Assembly: GCA_031177765.1 (NCBI GenBank)
Contig: JAPSKH010000006.1
Span: forward strand, 1-64,000
Length of the DNA: 64,000 nucleotides
Source: Microbacterium sp.
Lineage (GTDB): Bacteria > Actinomycetota > Actinomycetes > Actinomycetales > Microbacteriaceae
Reading direction: 5' to 3'
The notes beneath the pieces were generated by a model, which was not told where the DNA came from, ran no database searches, and saw only the letters and a list, made by a program, of their open reading frames with translations. How positions within the stretch are numbered: the stretch's first letter is position 1; every line of letters starts with the position of its first letter. The translations under genes were made by a program, and so were the position numbers. Below, one piece after another: positions 48,742 through 57,206 of the stretch.

Positions 48742-51066
48742 ATGCGGTCCGGACGTCGTCTGCTTCGTACGGTGGCTGCGGTCGGTGTGGGCGTGCTGAC
48801 CGCGGCGGTTCTCAGCGCGATGGTGATCATCACGCCGGCCGATTCCGCGGCGGCCCAGCCTCCCGCTCCGCTGGCGGTGACGTATGTCGCGCGGGTGTGC
48901 GATTCGTATTCCGACATCATGGCGAACAAGGCCAGGAACAACATCCAGGAATCACTGTTCAACCTGGGACCCGATTCGTCCTACGCCCCCTCCGACATCG
49001 TGGAGCCGGCGGCAGAGGCCGCCGGGTCGCCGCAGTGCCGCCCCATGTCGGACTGGCGGTTCTCCACCGGGTCGGCGATCACGGGGAAATCCCCCTCCAC
49101 CGACAACCTCTCGATCGTGAGGGGACTCTTCCGGTCGGACATCGTCACGCAAGCCGAAACGACGTTGCGCGACGCGCTGGGTCAGCCCATCCCGGGTGAG
49201 AACGGACAGCCGCAGACCATCGAAGGCGCGGTCACCGTCCAGCTCTCTGGCGCCGAGGCCTCGTGGGTGCGAGGCGGTCGGTCGCTGTGGGTCCAGGGCG
49301 GGTCACCCGAGGCGCCGCTCAACGGACGCTCCGACATCGGGTTCGGTGCCCTCCGCTGCGCCCATGACGCGCTCAACGGCGACAACGTGGATGCCGTGAC
49401 GTTCCCGCAGTCGCGCACGCATGTCTTCTGCTACTACTACGCAGTCACGCCGCCGCCTCCGCCAGGCACGATCACTGTGGTCAAGCAGCTGGCCGGCGCG
49501 GCACAGGGCGGCGACTTCGACTTCGAAGGCAACATCTCGTACAACCCGGGCGGCGCCTTCTCCATCCCCGCCACCCCGACCGACGCCGGGGTCGAGCGGT
49601 TCGTCCGGGGCGCCACCCTGGGAAGCACGATCCAGCCGCCATGGTCGTTCACGGAACTCACCGAACCGGGCTGGAGCCCGCCTGCGACGGCAGCCTGCAC
49701 CTCTCGCACCGGTGAGAGCGTCATCGCGACGAACGGTGCGACGACGACGGTGGACCTCGCGGGCGGTGATGACGTCACATGCACCTACACGAACACTCCG
49801 GCACCGCTCGGAGCCGGTCAGCTCGCCAAGCAGACCATCGGCGGAGTCGGCAGCTTCCCCTTCAGCATCACAGGCCCGAACGCCACCGAGACCTTCACCG
49901 CCGTCACCACGGCGCCCGGCACGCCGGAGGTCTTCGCCACACGCGCCGGCGCTCCGTCCGGCACATACACGGCTGTCGAAACGATGCCGACGGACTCGAC
50001 CCTCACCGGTCCGGGCACATGGAGCATGACATCCGCCGTGTGCAACGGCGCCGCGGTGCCCGTCGTCAACGATCCGACGACCACACCCGCTCGAGCCACC
50101 GTGGATTACATCGCCGACCCCGGCAGCGACGTCGCGTGCCTGTTCACCAACACGTTCACGCCCGCCGGCTCGATCGACATCGTCAAGACGTCCGTCGGCG
50201 GCACCGGCCGCTTCGAGTACACGGTCCTCTCCCCGGACGACAATCTGGCGACCGTGGCCTCTCCAGCAGCGGTCACGTCGACGCCAGGAGAGCCGACGGC
50301 GGCCTCGCCGTCGATCACGGGCATCTCCGCCGCCCCGGGATCGCGGTACCTCATCCGTGAGACGATGCCCGCCCCTGACACGGGCGGATTCTGGGTGCTC
50401 GACTCAGTGGACTGCGGCCCGAACGCTCTGCAAGTGGACCTCAGGCGGGCGGGGGTCCTCATCGCACTCACTCCCAGCAACCCGCACGCCACGTGCCGCT
50501 TCCAGAACCGGTACCAGCCGTATGGCACGCTCTCGGTCACGAAGACGACGACACCCGACCAGCAGCTGCGACCCGACGATGCCACCATCGACCTCGCGTG
50601 CACCGATGGCATCGGCGGGTCCTTCTCGGTGGCGTCCGGGCAGGGCGCCAATGACAGCGGCGTCGCGGTGTTCGACCGGAACATCGAGTGCACCGTCACC
50701 GAACCGGAGACCGGAGCAGCCGAGGGCGTGCGTGTCGCCGTCGACGCGGAGCTGATCGTCGACGACGGTCCGCCGCAGCCCTACCGGCTCGGCGATCCGT
50801 TCACTGCGGAACTGGGCCGCGATACGCAGGTCGTGATCACGAACCGGCTCGACGAACCAGCACCCACGCGGTCGCCTGCACCGAGCCCGCCGACCGGAGT
50901 GCAGCCCTCGGCCCCGGGCGGCGCGGCGGACCCTGCGGGCGGACTTCCGGCAACCGGGTCAGCAGCACCGATCTGGGCACTGGTCAGCGCCGTCGGCATG
51001 CTTCTCGCCGGGGCGGCGCTGTGGTCGATCGCAAGGCTCCGTCGGCGGCGCACGCTCAAGGACTGA
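48742..51066 (+). CDS. Secreted LPXTG-anchored SpaA/prealbumin-like protein
   Basis: 774 residues. Signal peptide MRSGRRLLRTVAAVGVGVLTAAVL with cleavage near ADSAAAQ. The N-domain (about 40-235) has paired Cys residues (RVCDSYSDIM, SPQCRPMSDW, LRCAHDAL, VFCYYY) and no family I know. Four or more Ig-like prealbumin/SpaA-type repeats follow, each starting like GTITVVKQLAG, GQLAKQTIGG, GSIDIVKTSVGG and GTLSVTKTT and each ending near CTYTNT, CLFTNT or CRFQNR. A Pro/Ser-rich stalk (APTRSPAPSPPTG) leads to LPATG, a hydrophobic helix and ARLRRRRTLKD, a sortase signal. TAGCTT ends 7 nt before the ATG, so leaderless. It is likely a cell-wall-anchored adhesin or matrix protein. Confidence 0.85.
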   Translation: MRSGRRLLRTVAAVGVGVLTAAVLSAMVIITPADSAAAQPPAPLAVTYVARVCDSYSDIMANKARNNIQESLFNLGPDSSYAPSDIVEPAAEAAGSPQCRPMSDWRFSTGSAITGKSPSTDNLSIVRGLFRSDIVTQAETTLRDALGQPIPGENGQPQTIEGAVTVQLSGAEASWVRGGRSLWVQGGSPEAPLNGRSDIGFGALRCAHDALNGDNVDAVTFPQSRTHVFCYYYAVTPPPPPGTITVVKQLAGAAQGGDFDFEGNISYNPGGAFSIPATPTDAGVERFVRGATLGSTIQPPWSFTELTEPGWSPPATAACTSRTGESVIATNGATTTVDLAGGDDVTCTYTNTPAPLGAGQLAKQTIGGVGSFPFSITGPNATETFTAVTTAPGTPEVFATRAGAPSGTYTAVETMPTDSTLTGPGTWSMTSAVCNGAAVPVVNDPTTTPARATVDYIADPGSDVACLFTNTFTPAGSIDIVKTSVGGTGRFEYTVLSPDDNLATVASPAAVTSTPGEPTAASPSITGISAAPGSRYLIRETMPAPDTGGFWVLDSVDCGPNALQVDLRRAGVLIALTPSNPHATCRFQNRYQPYGTLSVTKTTTPDQQLRPDDATIDLACTDGIGGSFSVASGQGANDSGVAVFDRNIECTVTEPETGAAEGVRVAVDAELIVDDGPPQPYRLGDPFTAELGRDTQVVITNRLDEPAPTRSPAPSPPTGVQPSAPGGAADPAGGLPATGSAAPIWALVSAVGMLLAGAALWSIARLRRRRTLKD

Positions 51067-52489
51067 GTCGCCCTCTGTCGAGCACGTGGGCGCTTGCTTT
51101 CGCGCGCCGACGCGGCCGGCCGACGAGCGACGCGATGATCCCCAGGACGGCGAACCCCAGCGGCACGAGCAGCGCGGCGCGGTACGCATCGATCGGCTCG
51201 AGCGCGGCCGCGATCGTCAGCGCCGCGCTCGTCGCCGCCAGACCCAGCGCCGCGCCGAACTGGAAGAACGTGTAGAGGATGCCGCTCGTGAGCCCTTGAT
51301 CCTCGTCGGCCACGCCGTCCGTCGCCGCAATCGTCAGCGGCCCGTACGCGAGCGTGAACGCCAGACCCAGCGCGAGGAAGCTCGGGAACATGAGCGCATA
51401 CGTCCAGTCCGGCGCCACAGGCAGGAAGAGCAGATAGGAGAGGGCGGCGAACCCCAGCCCTCCCACCGCCACCGGCCAGGTCCCGAACCGGGCGACGAGC
51501 CGGGGAGTCACCGTCGGGGCGAGAACGGCATCGATCGCGAGCACCACCATCGCGAGCGCCGTCTGCAGGGCGGTCCACCCTCGCAGCTCCTGCAGGTACA
51601 GCACCACGATGAACTGGAAGCCCATGAACCCCGCGGCGAGGGACCCCGCGCCGACGTAGGCGCGCAGGAGCGCGCGTGAGCGGAGGAACGTCGTCGGAAT
51701 CAGCGGTGCGCGGCTCCGGCGCTGACGCAGGCCGAACATCAGCAGGGCGGCGACCGCTCCCGCCGCGGCCCATACCGCGGCGGCGGCACCATGCGACGCC
51801 TGCTCGACAGCCAGGACCGTCAGGACGATCCCGGCCGTCAGCGACACTGCGCCGGCGGCATCCACCGGGACGTCGGTCCTGTCCCCGGGATCGCGGGGAA
51901 GAAGCGCGAGCGCGCCCACGAGGATCACGGCGCCGAGCACCACCGGCGCAAAGAACACCCAGCGCCAGCCGATCGCCGTGAGCAGGCCACCCGCCACCAG
52001 GCCCAGCGAGAAGCCGGCGGCGCCGATTCCGGAATAGATGAGCACGGCTCGATTGCGGGCGGCGCCCTCGGCGAAGCTCGTCGTGATGATGGCAAGTCCG
52101 GCGGGCATCATGAACGCCGCTGCGACCCCCGTGGCGAAGCGCGCGAGCACCAGCATCCAGCCCTCTCCCGCGACCCCGCCGGCCAGCGAGAACGCGATGA
52201 ACACCGCGAGAGCGACGAGGAAGACCCGCCGCCGGCCGAGCCGATCGCCGAGCCGGCCGCCGAGGATCATGAACCCGCCGTACGCGATGACGTACGCACT
52301 CAGGATCCACTGGAGCTGCGTCGTGCCCAATCCGAGATCAGCGCGGATGACGGGGAGCGCGACGTTGAACATCGCGACGTCGATGCCCTCGAGGAAAGCG
52401 GCGCCGCAGAGCGTGATCAGCAGCAGGATGCCGCGTCCACGCAGCGATACGCCGGGCGAGACGAGTGGGACGGTGTCGGTGCTGGGCAC
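51056..52489 (-). CDS. MFS drug exporter, DHA2 (14-span, EmrB/QacA type)
   Basis: 477 residues with about 14 hydrophobic helices. Motif A GGRLGDRLGRRRVFLVALAVF and the TM5 antiporter motif GIGAAGFSLGLVAGGLLT are visible, with the opening LEGIDVAMFNVALPVIRADLG typical of the DHA2 family. It exports drugs or small organic compounds using protons. Start GTG 52489 with GGAGGAG upstream. It is divergent from an HxlR-type regulator at 52552, a common pairing in which the regulator senses the drug or redox agent. The 3' end overlaps the previous gene by 11 bp. Confidence 0.92.
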   Translation of the reverse strand: MPSTDTVPLVSPGVSLRGRGILLLITLCGAAFLEGIDVAMFNVALPVIRADLGLGTTQLQWILSAYVIAYGGFMILGGRLGDRLGRRRVFLVALAVFIAFSLAGGVAGEGWMLVLARFATGVAAAFMMPAGLAIITTSFAEGAARNRAVLIYSGIGAAGFSLGLVAGGLLTAIGWRWVFFAPVVLGAVILVGALALLPRDPGDRTDVPVDAAGAVSLTAGIVLTVLAVEQASHGAAAAVWAAAGAVAALLMFGLRQRRSRAPLIPTTFLRSRALLRAYVGAGSLAAGFMGFQFIVVLYLQELRGWTALQTALAMVVLAIDAVLAPTVTPRLVARFGTWPVAVGGLGFAALSYLLFLPVAPDWTYALMFPSFLALGLAFTLAYGPLTIAATDGVADEDQGLTSGILYTFFQFGAALGLAATSAALTIAAALEPIDAYRAALLVPLGFAVLGIIASLVGRPRRRAKASAHVLDRGRLSP

Positions 52490-52551
52490 GGTGCTCCTCC
52501 GGAACTCGGTTACTTCTTGTGCGTGACAGCATCGTGCGTCATCATTGCGGC
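52490..52551. promoter_or_regulatory. Divergent promoter/operator for MFS exporter and HxlR regulator
   Basis: The 62-bp gap contains TGAC (52524-52527) and GTCA (52538-52541) as an inverted repeat with a 10-bp spacer, within GTGCGTGACAGC-ATCGTGCGTCATC. This could be the HxlR dimer site. GGAGG (about 52496-52500, minus strand) is the exporter's ribosome site. Confidence 0.5.
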
Positions 52552-52977
52552 ATGGCGGAAGTACGCACTTCGGAGTACCTCGGTTCCTGCCAGGTCACCG
52601 ACATGCTGAACGATCCCTTCCAGTGGGACGCGCGCGAGGACTGCGAAGTGCGGCAGATCCTCGACCGGATCGCCGACAAGTGGTCGCTGCTGGTGATGGC
52701 CCTGCTCGAGAACGGCACCCTGCGGTTCACCGAGCTGCTGCGACTCGTCGACGGCGTGAGCCAGCGCATGCTGACAGTGACGCTCCGGCAGCTGGAGCGG
52801 GACGGCCTGGTGTCACGGACGGTGCATCCGGTGGTTCCGCCGCGCGTGGAGTACTCGCTGACCGAGCTCGGCCGCAGCCTCAACACGACCGTTCTCGCGC
52901 TGGTGTCGTGGACCGAAGCCCATCAGGCCGACATCGCTGCGGCACGTGCGCGGTATGACGGCGCGGTCGCGTCGTGA
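52552..52977 (+). CDS. HxlR-family winged-helix regulator
   Basis: 141 residues. The HxlR pattern is present: CEVRQILDRIADKWSLLVMALLENGTLRFTELLR, then GVSQRMLTVTLRQLERDGLVSRTVHPVVPPRVEYSLTELG. A single Cys (EDCEVRQ) sits at the position used for redox sensing in several HxlR proteins. Length is standard. The ATG at 52552 is used; another ATG 17 codons later is possible. It probably represses the divergent MFS gene; inducer unknown. Confidence 0.9.
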   Translation: MAEVRTSEYLGSCQVTDMLNDPFQWDAREDCEVRQILDRIADKWSLLVMALLENGTLRFTELLRLVDGVSQRMLTVTLRQLERDGLVSRTVHPVVPPRVEYSLTELGRSLNTTVLALVSWTEAHQADIAAARARYDGAVAS

Positions 52978-52978
52978 G

Positions 52979-53518
52979 CTAGGGAACCGGATGGTCGACG
53001 ATCGCCGACTCCAGGCTGCGCCCGTTCAGGTCCAGGTAGATCCGGCGCTCCGTGATCGACAGGACCATGGTGTTGCGGCGCCCCAGCACGCTCGTCGCCG
53101 CATCCACGAACCCCGGATCGAAGCTGTGCAGCGTGATCTCGTCGGAGCGATGGATCCGCTTGCCGGACCACAGCGCCGCCACCTTGGCCGGGTGGCGATG
53201 GGTGTACACCGCGACGCGCTCGGACTGCATGCTGCCATGGTGCAGACGTGACGCATCCGGAGCGCCCACCTCGATCCACGCGGTGATCCGCCCTGTGCGA
53301 TCGCGCACGAGGACGGCCGGCTCGTCGGTCGTCGAGATGCCCTCGCTGAAGGCGATGCCCTCTTCGAACTCGAGGGCGTACGCGAGCACCCGGGTGATCA
53401 GGAACGCATCGGTCTCGGACGGATGCCGGGCGACGCGGAGCGACACGTCTTCGTAGACGCCCCGGTCGACGTCGGCCAACTGGAGCGCGAAGGTGAGGAT
53501 CGTTGCACCGGCTGCCAC
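52979..53518 (-). CDS. yaeQ: YaeQ family protein
   Basis: 179 residues. It starts MAAGATILTFALQLADVDRGVYEDVSLRVARHPSETDAFLITRVLAYAL, the hallmark of YaeQ, whose fold belongs to the PD-(D/E)XK nuclease-like group. The middle has EPAVLVRDRTGRITAWIEVGAPDASRLH, where the nuclease-type D...ExG core may lie. The biological role is unclear (linked to RfaH-related expression in E. coli by older work). Start GTG 53518 with TAGGCT (complement of 53527-53532) 8 nt upstream. Confidence 0.88.
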   Translation of the reverse strand: MAAGATILTFALQLADVDRGVYEDVSLRVARHPSETDAFLITRVLAYALEFEEGIAFSEGISTTDEPAVLVRDRTGRITAWIEVGAPDASRLHHGSMQSERVAVYTHRHPAKVAALWSGKRIHRSDEITLHSFDPGFVDAATSVLGRRNTMVLSITERRIYLDLNGRSLESAIVDHPVP

Positions 53519-53574
53519 GGGATCCGAGCCTACGCGGCGCCGTCCGGGACCGACGAAGCGGCTGATCCGTCCCG

Positions 53575-53769
53575 TCAGGTGCGCGCGGCGTCGGCGTCGG
53601 TGCCGGCCTCGTCCTCGCCGGCGATCTGCTGCTCGGTGTGCTCGCGGATCGTCTCGGCGTCGGCCTGAGTCGGCGCCTGCTCTGCGAGGTCCGCGCGGTC
53701 GCGGTTCGGGTCTCCCGAGTCCGCGTGCGTCGAGTCGGGTCCGGTGTTGGGGAATGCTTCGTGCGACAT
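53575..53769 (-). CDS. Small acidic hydrophilic protein, unknown
   Basis: 64 residues, strongly acidic, with no hydrophobic segment: SHEAFPNTGPDSTHADSGDPNRDRADLAEQAP and ending EQQIAGEDEAGTDADAART. AAAGGA lies about 6 nt before the ATG, good support for translation. It may be a disordered stress or dehydration-type protein, but this is a guess from composition only. It lies between yaeQ and the zinc-ribbon protein, all on one strand. Confidence 0.6.
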   Translation of the reverse strand: MSHEAFPNTGPDSTHADSGDPNRDRADLAEQAPTQADAETIREHTEQQIAGEDEAGTDADAART

Positions 53770-53863
53770 GGAGTTCCTTTCGCTCTGCTCCATGCCACCA
53801 TGCGGCCCGTCACCGGACGGCGCCGTTGACAACCGACCTGTCGTGTTGCATGCTTCGGGGCGG

Positions 53864-54691
53864 TCACGCCCGCAGGTAGGCATCCAGCAGCAAGGGCCCG
53901 CGGACGTCGCGGAAGGCGTCGATCAGCCGATCCACGGTCCGCCGACTCACCCCGGATGCCTGCACATCGTACGGACCCAGCTTCTCGAGCCTGCCCGTGC
54001 GCACGCGCACCACTTCCCACCGTGCGGCGCGCAGGGCGCGGTCCTTCCGGCGATCGGCTTCTTCCCGATTGCCGACATGTTCGAGACCGTGCCTTCCGGT
54101 GCTGTCGTATTCCACGGCGATGCGCAGCTCGGGCAGAAGGATGTCGGGCCAGACCTCCAGATGATCGAAGAATGGGCGGGCGATGCGCACGGGGTTGCAG
54201 CCGGTGGTGAGCGAGAGGCGCTCGAACAGCGCCGCCCGCAGCGCGGCCTCGGCGGCCGAGGCCGGCCGTGGCGCGCACTCGCTCGCGAAGGATGCCCCGG
54301 CGGGGAGATCGGGCGTCCGGGAGCAGAGCGCCACAGTCGAGGTCACGCGTTCGGCGCGTGGCAGCGCTCCGCTCCGCACGGCCGCCGGCTTCGCCAGGGC
54401 CGAGCAGTCGGGGCACCAATCGGAGCGTCGTCGTCCTCGCGCGGGTCGTGCGCGCTGTTCGGCGGGCGTCGCGACGAACGTGTGGCCGGCATCGCACTGC
54501 CACAGCAACAGCACGTCGGCGGCGGGCGGGATCTGGCTCAGCACGATCCCGGCGTTGAGGTCGGGGTGATACTGCCGAATGAGGACCGGGTAGGACGCCC
54601 ACGCCTCCCGATACGCGCCCACGGGATAGGGCACGTCGGCGCCCTTGGAGAACTGGCGGCGCGCCCACCACGCGAGTATCGGTTCCGCCAT
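53864..54691 (-). CDS. Zinc-ribbon plus Vsr/DUF559-like nuclease-fold protein
   Basis: 275 residues. The N-half has LLLWQCDAGHTFVATPAEQ and SDWCPDCSALA, a four-ligand C-x3-H/C-x2-C zinc ribbon of the kind that reads defined DNA contexts. The C-half has IARPFFDHLEVWPDILLPELRIAVEYDSTGRHG and DRRKDRALRAARWEVVRVRTG, a PD-(D/E)xK pattern (PD ... E-x-D) as in Vsr mismatch endonucleases and DUF559. It may act in DNA cleavage or repair; target unknown. TACGGT (complement of 54699-54704) ends 7 nt before ATG 54691. Confidence 0.7.
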   Translation of the reverse strand: MAEPILAWWARRQFSKGADVPYPVGAYREAWASYPVLIRQYHPDLNAGIVLSQIPPAADVLLLWQCDAGHTFVATPAEQRARPARGRRRSDWCPDCSALAKPAAVRSGALPRAERVTSTVALCSRTPDLPAGASFASECAPRPASAAEAALRAALFERLSLTTGCNPVRIARPFFDHLEVWPDILLPELRIAVEYDSTGRHGLEHVGNREEADRRKDRALRAARWEVVRVRTGRLEKLGPYDVQASGVSRRTVDRLIDAFRDVRGPLLLDAYLRA

Positions 54692-54723
54692 GGTCGGAAC
54701 CGTAGCGCGGGCCACCTACACGG

Positions 54724-55305
54724 TCAGGGCTTCGGCCACTCGATGAGCAGGAGGCCCTGCTTGGTGTCGGCCAGCTTCACCCACCCGTCCCCGAAGAGGT
54801 AGGTCATGCCATAGCCGTCGTCGTCCGTCGCGATGCGGGTGTCGGGGCTCTCGGTGACGTACACGCCCTCGGGGGCCTGCTCGCGGATCCAGCCCTGGCT
54901 GATCAGCTCGGCCTGCGCCGGCTCGGCTTCCTCCGACGAGACCTGCGCCCATCCGAACATCTGACCGTGGTCGCCCGCGGGTCCGTCGAAGTCCGCCCAC
55001 ACGCACTGCAGCCCGTCCACGACCTCGAGGCTGCCGATGTAGAAGGGCTCCGCCTGCGACGTCCAGCCGAGGCTCTCGAAGTCGGCGACGACGGAAGGAC
55101 CGATGAGCGTCTCGCACGTCGGATCGCCGGTCGACGCCGGTTCCGCGGTCGGCGTCGGCGTCGGCTCTGATTCAGGAGCCGTGGGAGCCGGCGCCGCCCG
55201 GGTCTGTTGCGGCTCGGCCTGCGGAGACCCGGAGCACGCGGTCAGGAGCGCGGCCGTCAGCATGACGAAGGCGACAGCGCCGGCGCGGAAGCGGAGAGCG
55301 GGCAT
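54724..55305 (-). CDS. Small secreted lipoprotein, unknown
   Basis: 193 residues from ATG 55305 (ribosome site GGAG 9 nt upstream); an in-frame start at 55347 is also open. The signal has AGAVAFVMLTAALLTACSGS, with a lipobox (LLTAC) whose Cys is lipidated. A Pro/Thr/Glu stalk (APTAPESEPTPTPTAEP) follows, then a globular part with paired Cys (PTCETLIG and LQCVWAD) and WVKLADTKQGLLLIEWPKP at the end. Location is outside the cell, membrane-anchored. Function unknown. It lies 39 bp after the hisN-like gene and may be cotranscribed. Confidence 0.75.
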   Translation of the reverse strand: MPALRFRAGAVAFVMLTAALLTACSGSPQAEPQQTRAAPAPTAPESEPTPTPTAEPASTGDPTCETLIGPSVVADFESLGWTSQAEPFYIGSLEVVDGLQCVWADFDGPAGDHGQMFGWAQVSSEEAEPAQAELISQGWIREQAPEGVYVTESPDTRIATDDDGYGMTYLFGDGWVKLADTKQGLLLIEWPKP

Positions 55306-55343
55306 CGGGGAACTCCGGGAAGGTCGGGGGAGGGAGACGGAGG

Positions 55344-56171
55344 TCAAGCGGAGTGGAGCAGGCGAAGGTACGAGTCATGCAGCACCCTGTTCGTGGCCAG
55401 GGAGGAGCGCTCCGACAGCGAGTCGCGGCCCTCGAACGAGGTGAAGCGCCCGCCGGCCTCCGTCACGATCGGAACGAGCGCGGCGATGTCGTACTCCTTC
55501 ACGTCGAATTCGGCCACCAGTTCGAGGCGCCCTTCGGCCAGAAGCATGTACGGCCACGCGTCGCCGTAGCCGCGATCACGCCAGACCGCCGCGGTGAGTC
55601 GCTCGAGCGCGTCGAGTCTTCCGGCATCCCGCCATTGCCCGATGCTCTGGAAGCTCACGCTCGAGTCCTCGATCCTGTCGATCGCCGAGACGGCGAGACG
55701 GCGCGGTGAGCCCGACGGTGTGTCCGTCCATGCGCCCAGACCGGTCGCGGCCCACCAGCGACGGCCGATCGCCGGCTGACTGGCGACGCCGACACGGGGA
55801 ACGCCGTCGATCGCCAGGGCGATCAGGGTCGTCCACATCGGGATGCCCTTGAGGTAGTTCGCTGTGCCGTCGATCGGGTCGATGATCCACTGGCGGCGGG
55901 AGTCGCCGGTCACGCCGTACTCCTCGCCGAAGACGCCGTCGCCCGGGCGCTCGACCTCCAGCAGAGCGCGGATCGCGCGCTCGGTCGCCAGGTCCGCCTC
56001 GGTGACGTGCGTCGCGTCGGCCTTGGTGCGCACGTCCAGGTCGGCCGCGTCGAAGCGCGCCATGGAGGCCGCGTCGGCCGCATCGGCCAAGCGGAGCGCG
56101 AAGTCGAGGTCGTCCCGCAGATCCCCGTCGAACGGCGCGTCGAAAGGCGTCACGGGGGCGGGGGAGGTCAC
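55344..56171 (-). CDS. Inositol-monophosphatase-family phosphatase (histidinol-phosphatase-like)
   Basis: 275 residues. Metal-binding motifs are intact: FGEEYG (E), WIIDPIDGTANYL (D-P-I-D-G-T) and GYGDAWPYM (W/G-x-x-D equivalent), plus AGGRFTSFEG near the end. Members include inositol, fructose-bisphosphate and histidinol phosphatases (HisN in actinobacteria), so the exact substrate is undecided; the short size and DPIDGTANY fit HisN-like enzymes. The start GTG 56171 has TATCCT (complement of 56179-56184) 7 nt upstream, so leaderless. Confidence 0.85.
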   Translation of the reverse strand: MTSPAPVTPFDAPFDGDLRDDLDFALRLADAADAASMARFDAADLDVRTKADATHVTEADLATERAIRALLEVERPGDGVFGEEYGVTGDSRRQWIIDPIDGTANYLKGIPMWTTLIALAIDGVPRVGVASQPAIGRRWWAATGLGAWTDTPSGSPRRLAVSAIDRIEDSSVSFQSIGQWRDAGRLDALERLTAAVWRDRGYGDAWPYMLLAEGRLELVAEFDVKEYDIAALVPIVTEAGGRFTSFEGRDSLSERSSLATNRVLHDSYLRLLHSA

Positions 56172-56264
56172 GCGCTCCAGGATAACCGCCGCGGGCGGCC
56201 TCGATTTCCGGTGGAGCAATCGTGATGCTAATGTTGACCCTCGGTTCGCCTCGTCGCAGACCAT

Positions 56265-56337
56265 GCGCCTCTAGCTCAATCGGCAGAGCAACTGACTCTT
56301 AATCAGTGGGTTCAGGGTTCAAGTCCCTGGGGGCGCA
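56265..56337 (+). tRNA. tRNA-Lys (CTT)
   Basis: A 73-nt tRNA with encoded CCA up to 56340. Acceptor GCGCCTC pairs with GGGGCGC (one G-U), D arm CTCAATCGGCAGAG, anticodon stem ACTGA/TCAGT with CTT, and T arm AGGGTTCAAGTCCCT. It is followed by a hairpin terminator at 56346-56380. Confidence 0.96.
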
Positions 56338-56345
56338 CCATCCGG

Positions 56346-56380
56346 GAAGGCCCCCTCCGCGTCCGTGCGAGGGGGCCTTC
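56346..56380 (+). terminator. tRNA-Lys terminator
   Basis: A 12-bp stem, GAAGGCCCCCTC (56346-56357) with GAGGGGGCCTTC (56369-56380), an 11-nt loop, followed by no long T-run. It sits directly after the tRNA and also faces the end of the convergent regulator gene, so it may serve both. Confidence 0.7.
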
Positions 56381-56402
56381 GCCGTCACCGGCGTCCCAGC
56401 CG

Positions 56403-57185
56403 TCACGCGCAGATCAGGCGCGCATGCTCGCCGACCGACGACAGCACCGGGCTTTCGTCGGCATCGGTGACGACGCCGGCGACGGCATCGAGCGGGAGTA
56501 CGAGGAACGGCGAGGCCGCCCCGATCTTCTCCGAACTGGCCAGCACGAACGTCTCGGCGCTGCGCTCGGCGAAGGTGCGCTTGACGACGGCCTCGTCGTA
56601 GTCGCCGGTGGTCAGGCCGAACTCGGCGCTCACCCCCGTGACGCCCATCAGGAAGAGATCGGCGTTGATGCCCATGGCCGACTCGACGGCTGCAGCTCCC
56701 GAGGCCACCACGGAATGGCGGAGGATGCGTCCTCCGATGAGCACCGCTTCGATGCGGGGCTTCGCGAGAATCTCCACGGCGACCGTCGGACTGTGCGTGA
56801 CGACCGTGGCCACGAGGTCGTCCGGCAGCGCACGCGCGACACGAAGCGCCGTCGTGCCGCCGTCGAGCACGAAGGTCATGCCCGGCTGGATCAGCCTGGC
56901 AGCGGCTGCGGCGACGCGCGCCTTGCCGTCGATGTTCAGCGTGGCCCGCTCGTCGTACGTCGCCTGCGCAGCCGGCAGGGGGAGCGCGCCGCCGTAGACG
57001 CGCCGGCACAGCCCCGCAGCGGCGAGCTCTCGCAGATCTCGACGGATCGTGTCCTCCGAGACGCCCAGCGTGCGCGCGGCATCTTTGGCGACGACCTTTC
57101 CTTCCCGGGTGAGCGTCGCAAGCAGCGCTTCCTTCCGCTCGGCGCTCAGCGCCCGTTCCTGTTCCTGCACACCATGAGCATACAT
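56403..57185 (-). CDS. DeoR-family transcriptional regulator
   Basis: 260 residues. N-terminal helix-turn-helix: LSAERKEALLATLTREGKVVAKDAARTLGVSEDTIRRDLRELAAAG, typical DeoR. A sugar-phosphate-binding domain follows: ATLNIDGKARVAAAAARLI, VLDGGTTALRVARALP, VVTHSPTVAVEIL, VLIGGRILR, and GVTGVSAEFGLTTGDYDEAVVKRTFAERS. These bind phosphorylated sugars or nucleosides. Start ATG 57185, with TANNNT-like boxes weak on this side. It is divergent from a DUF4406 gene, with repeats of AACGTGCA nearby. Confidence 0.92.
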   Translation of the reverse strand: MYAHGVQEQERALSAERKEALLATLTREGKVVAKDAARTLGVSEDTIRRDLRELAAAGLCRRVYGGALPLPAAQATYDERATLNIDGKARVAAAAARLIQPGMTFVLDGGTTALRVARALPDDLVATVVTHSPTVAVEILAKPRIEAVLIGGRILRHSVVASGAAAVESAMGINADLFLMGVTGVSAEFGLTTGDYDEAVVKRTFAERSAETFVLASSEKIGAASPFLVLPLDAVAGVVTDADESPVLSSVGEHARLICA

Positions 57186-57206
57186 CGTGTGATAACGTGC
57201 AGAACC
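57186..57206. promoter_or_regulatory. DeoR/DUF4406 divergent promoter with AACGTGCA motif
   Basis: TAACGT (57193-57198) is the likely -10 of the rightward gene. It overlaps AACGTGCA (57194-57201), which is repeated at 57601-57608 and 57611-57618 downstream of that gene. This may be the operator; the gap is only 21 bp. Confidence 0.55.
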
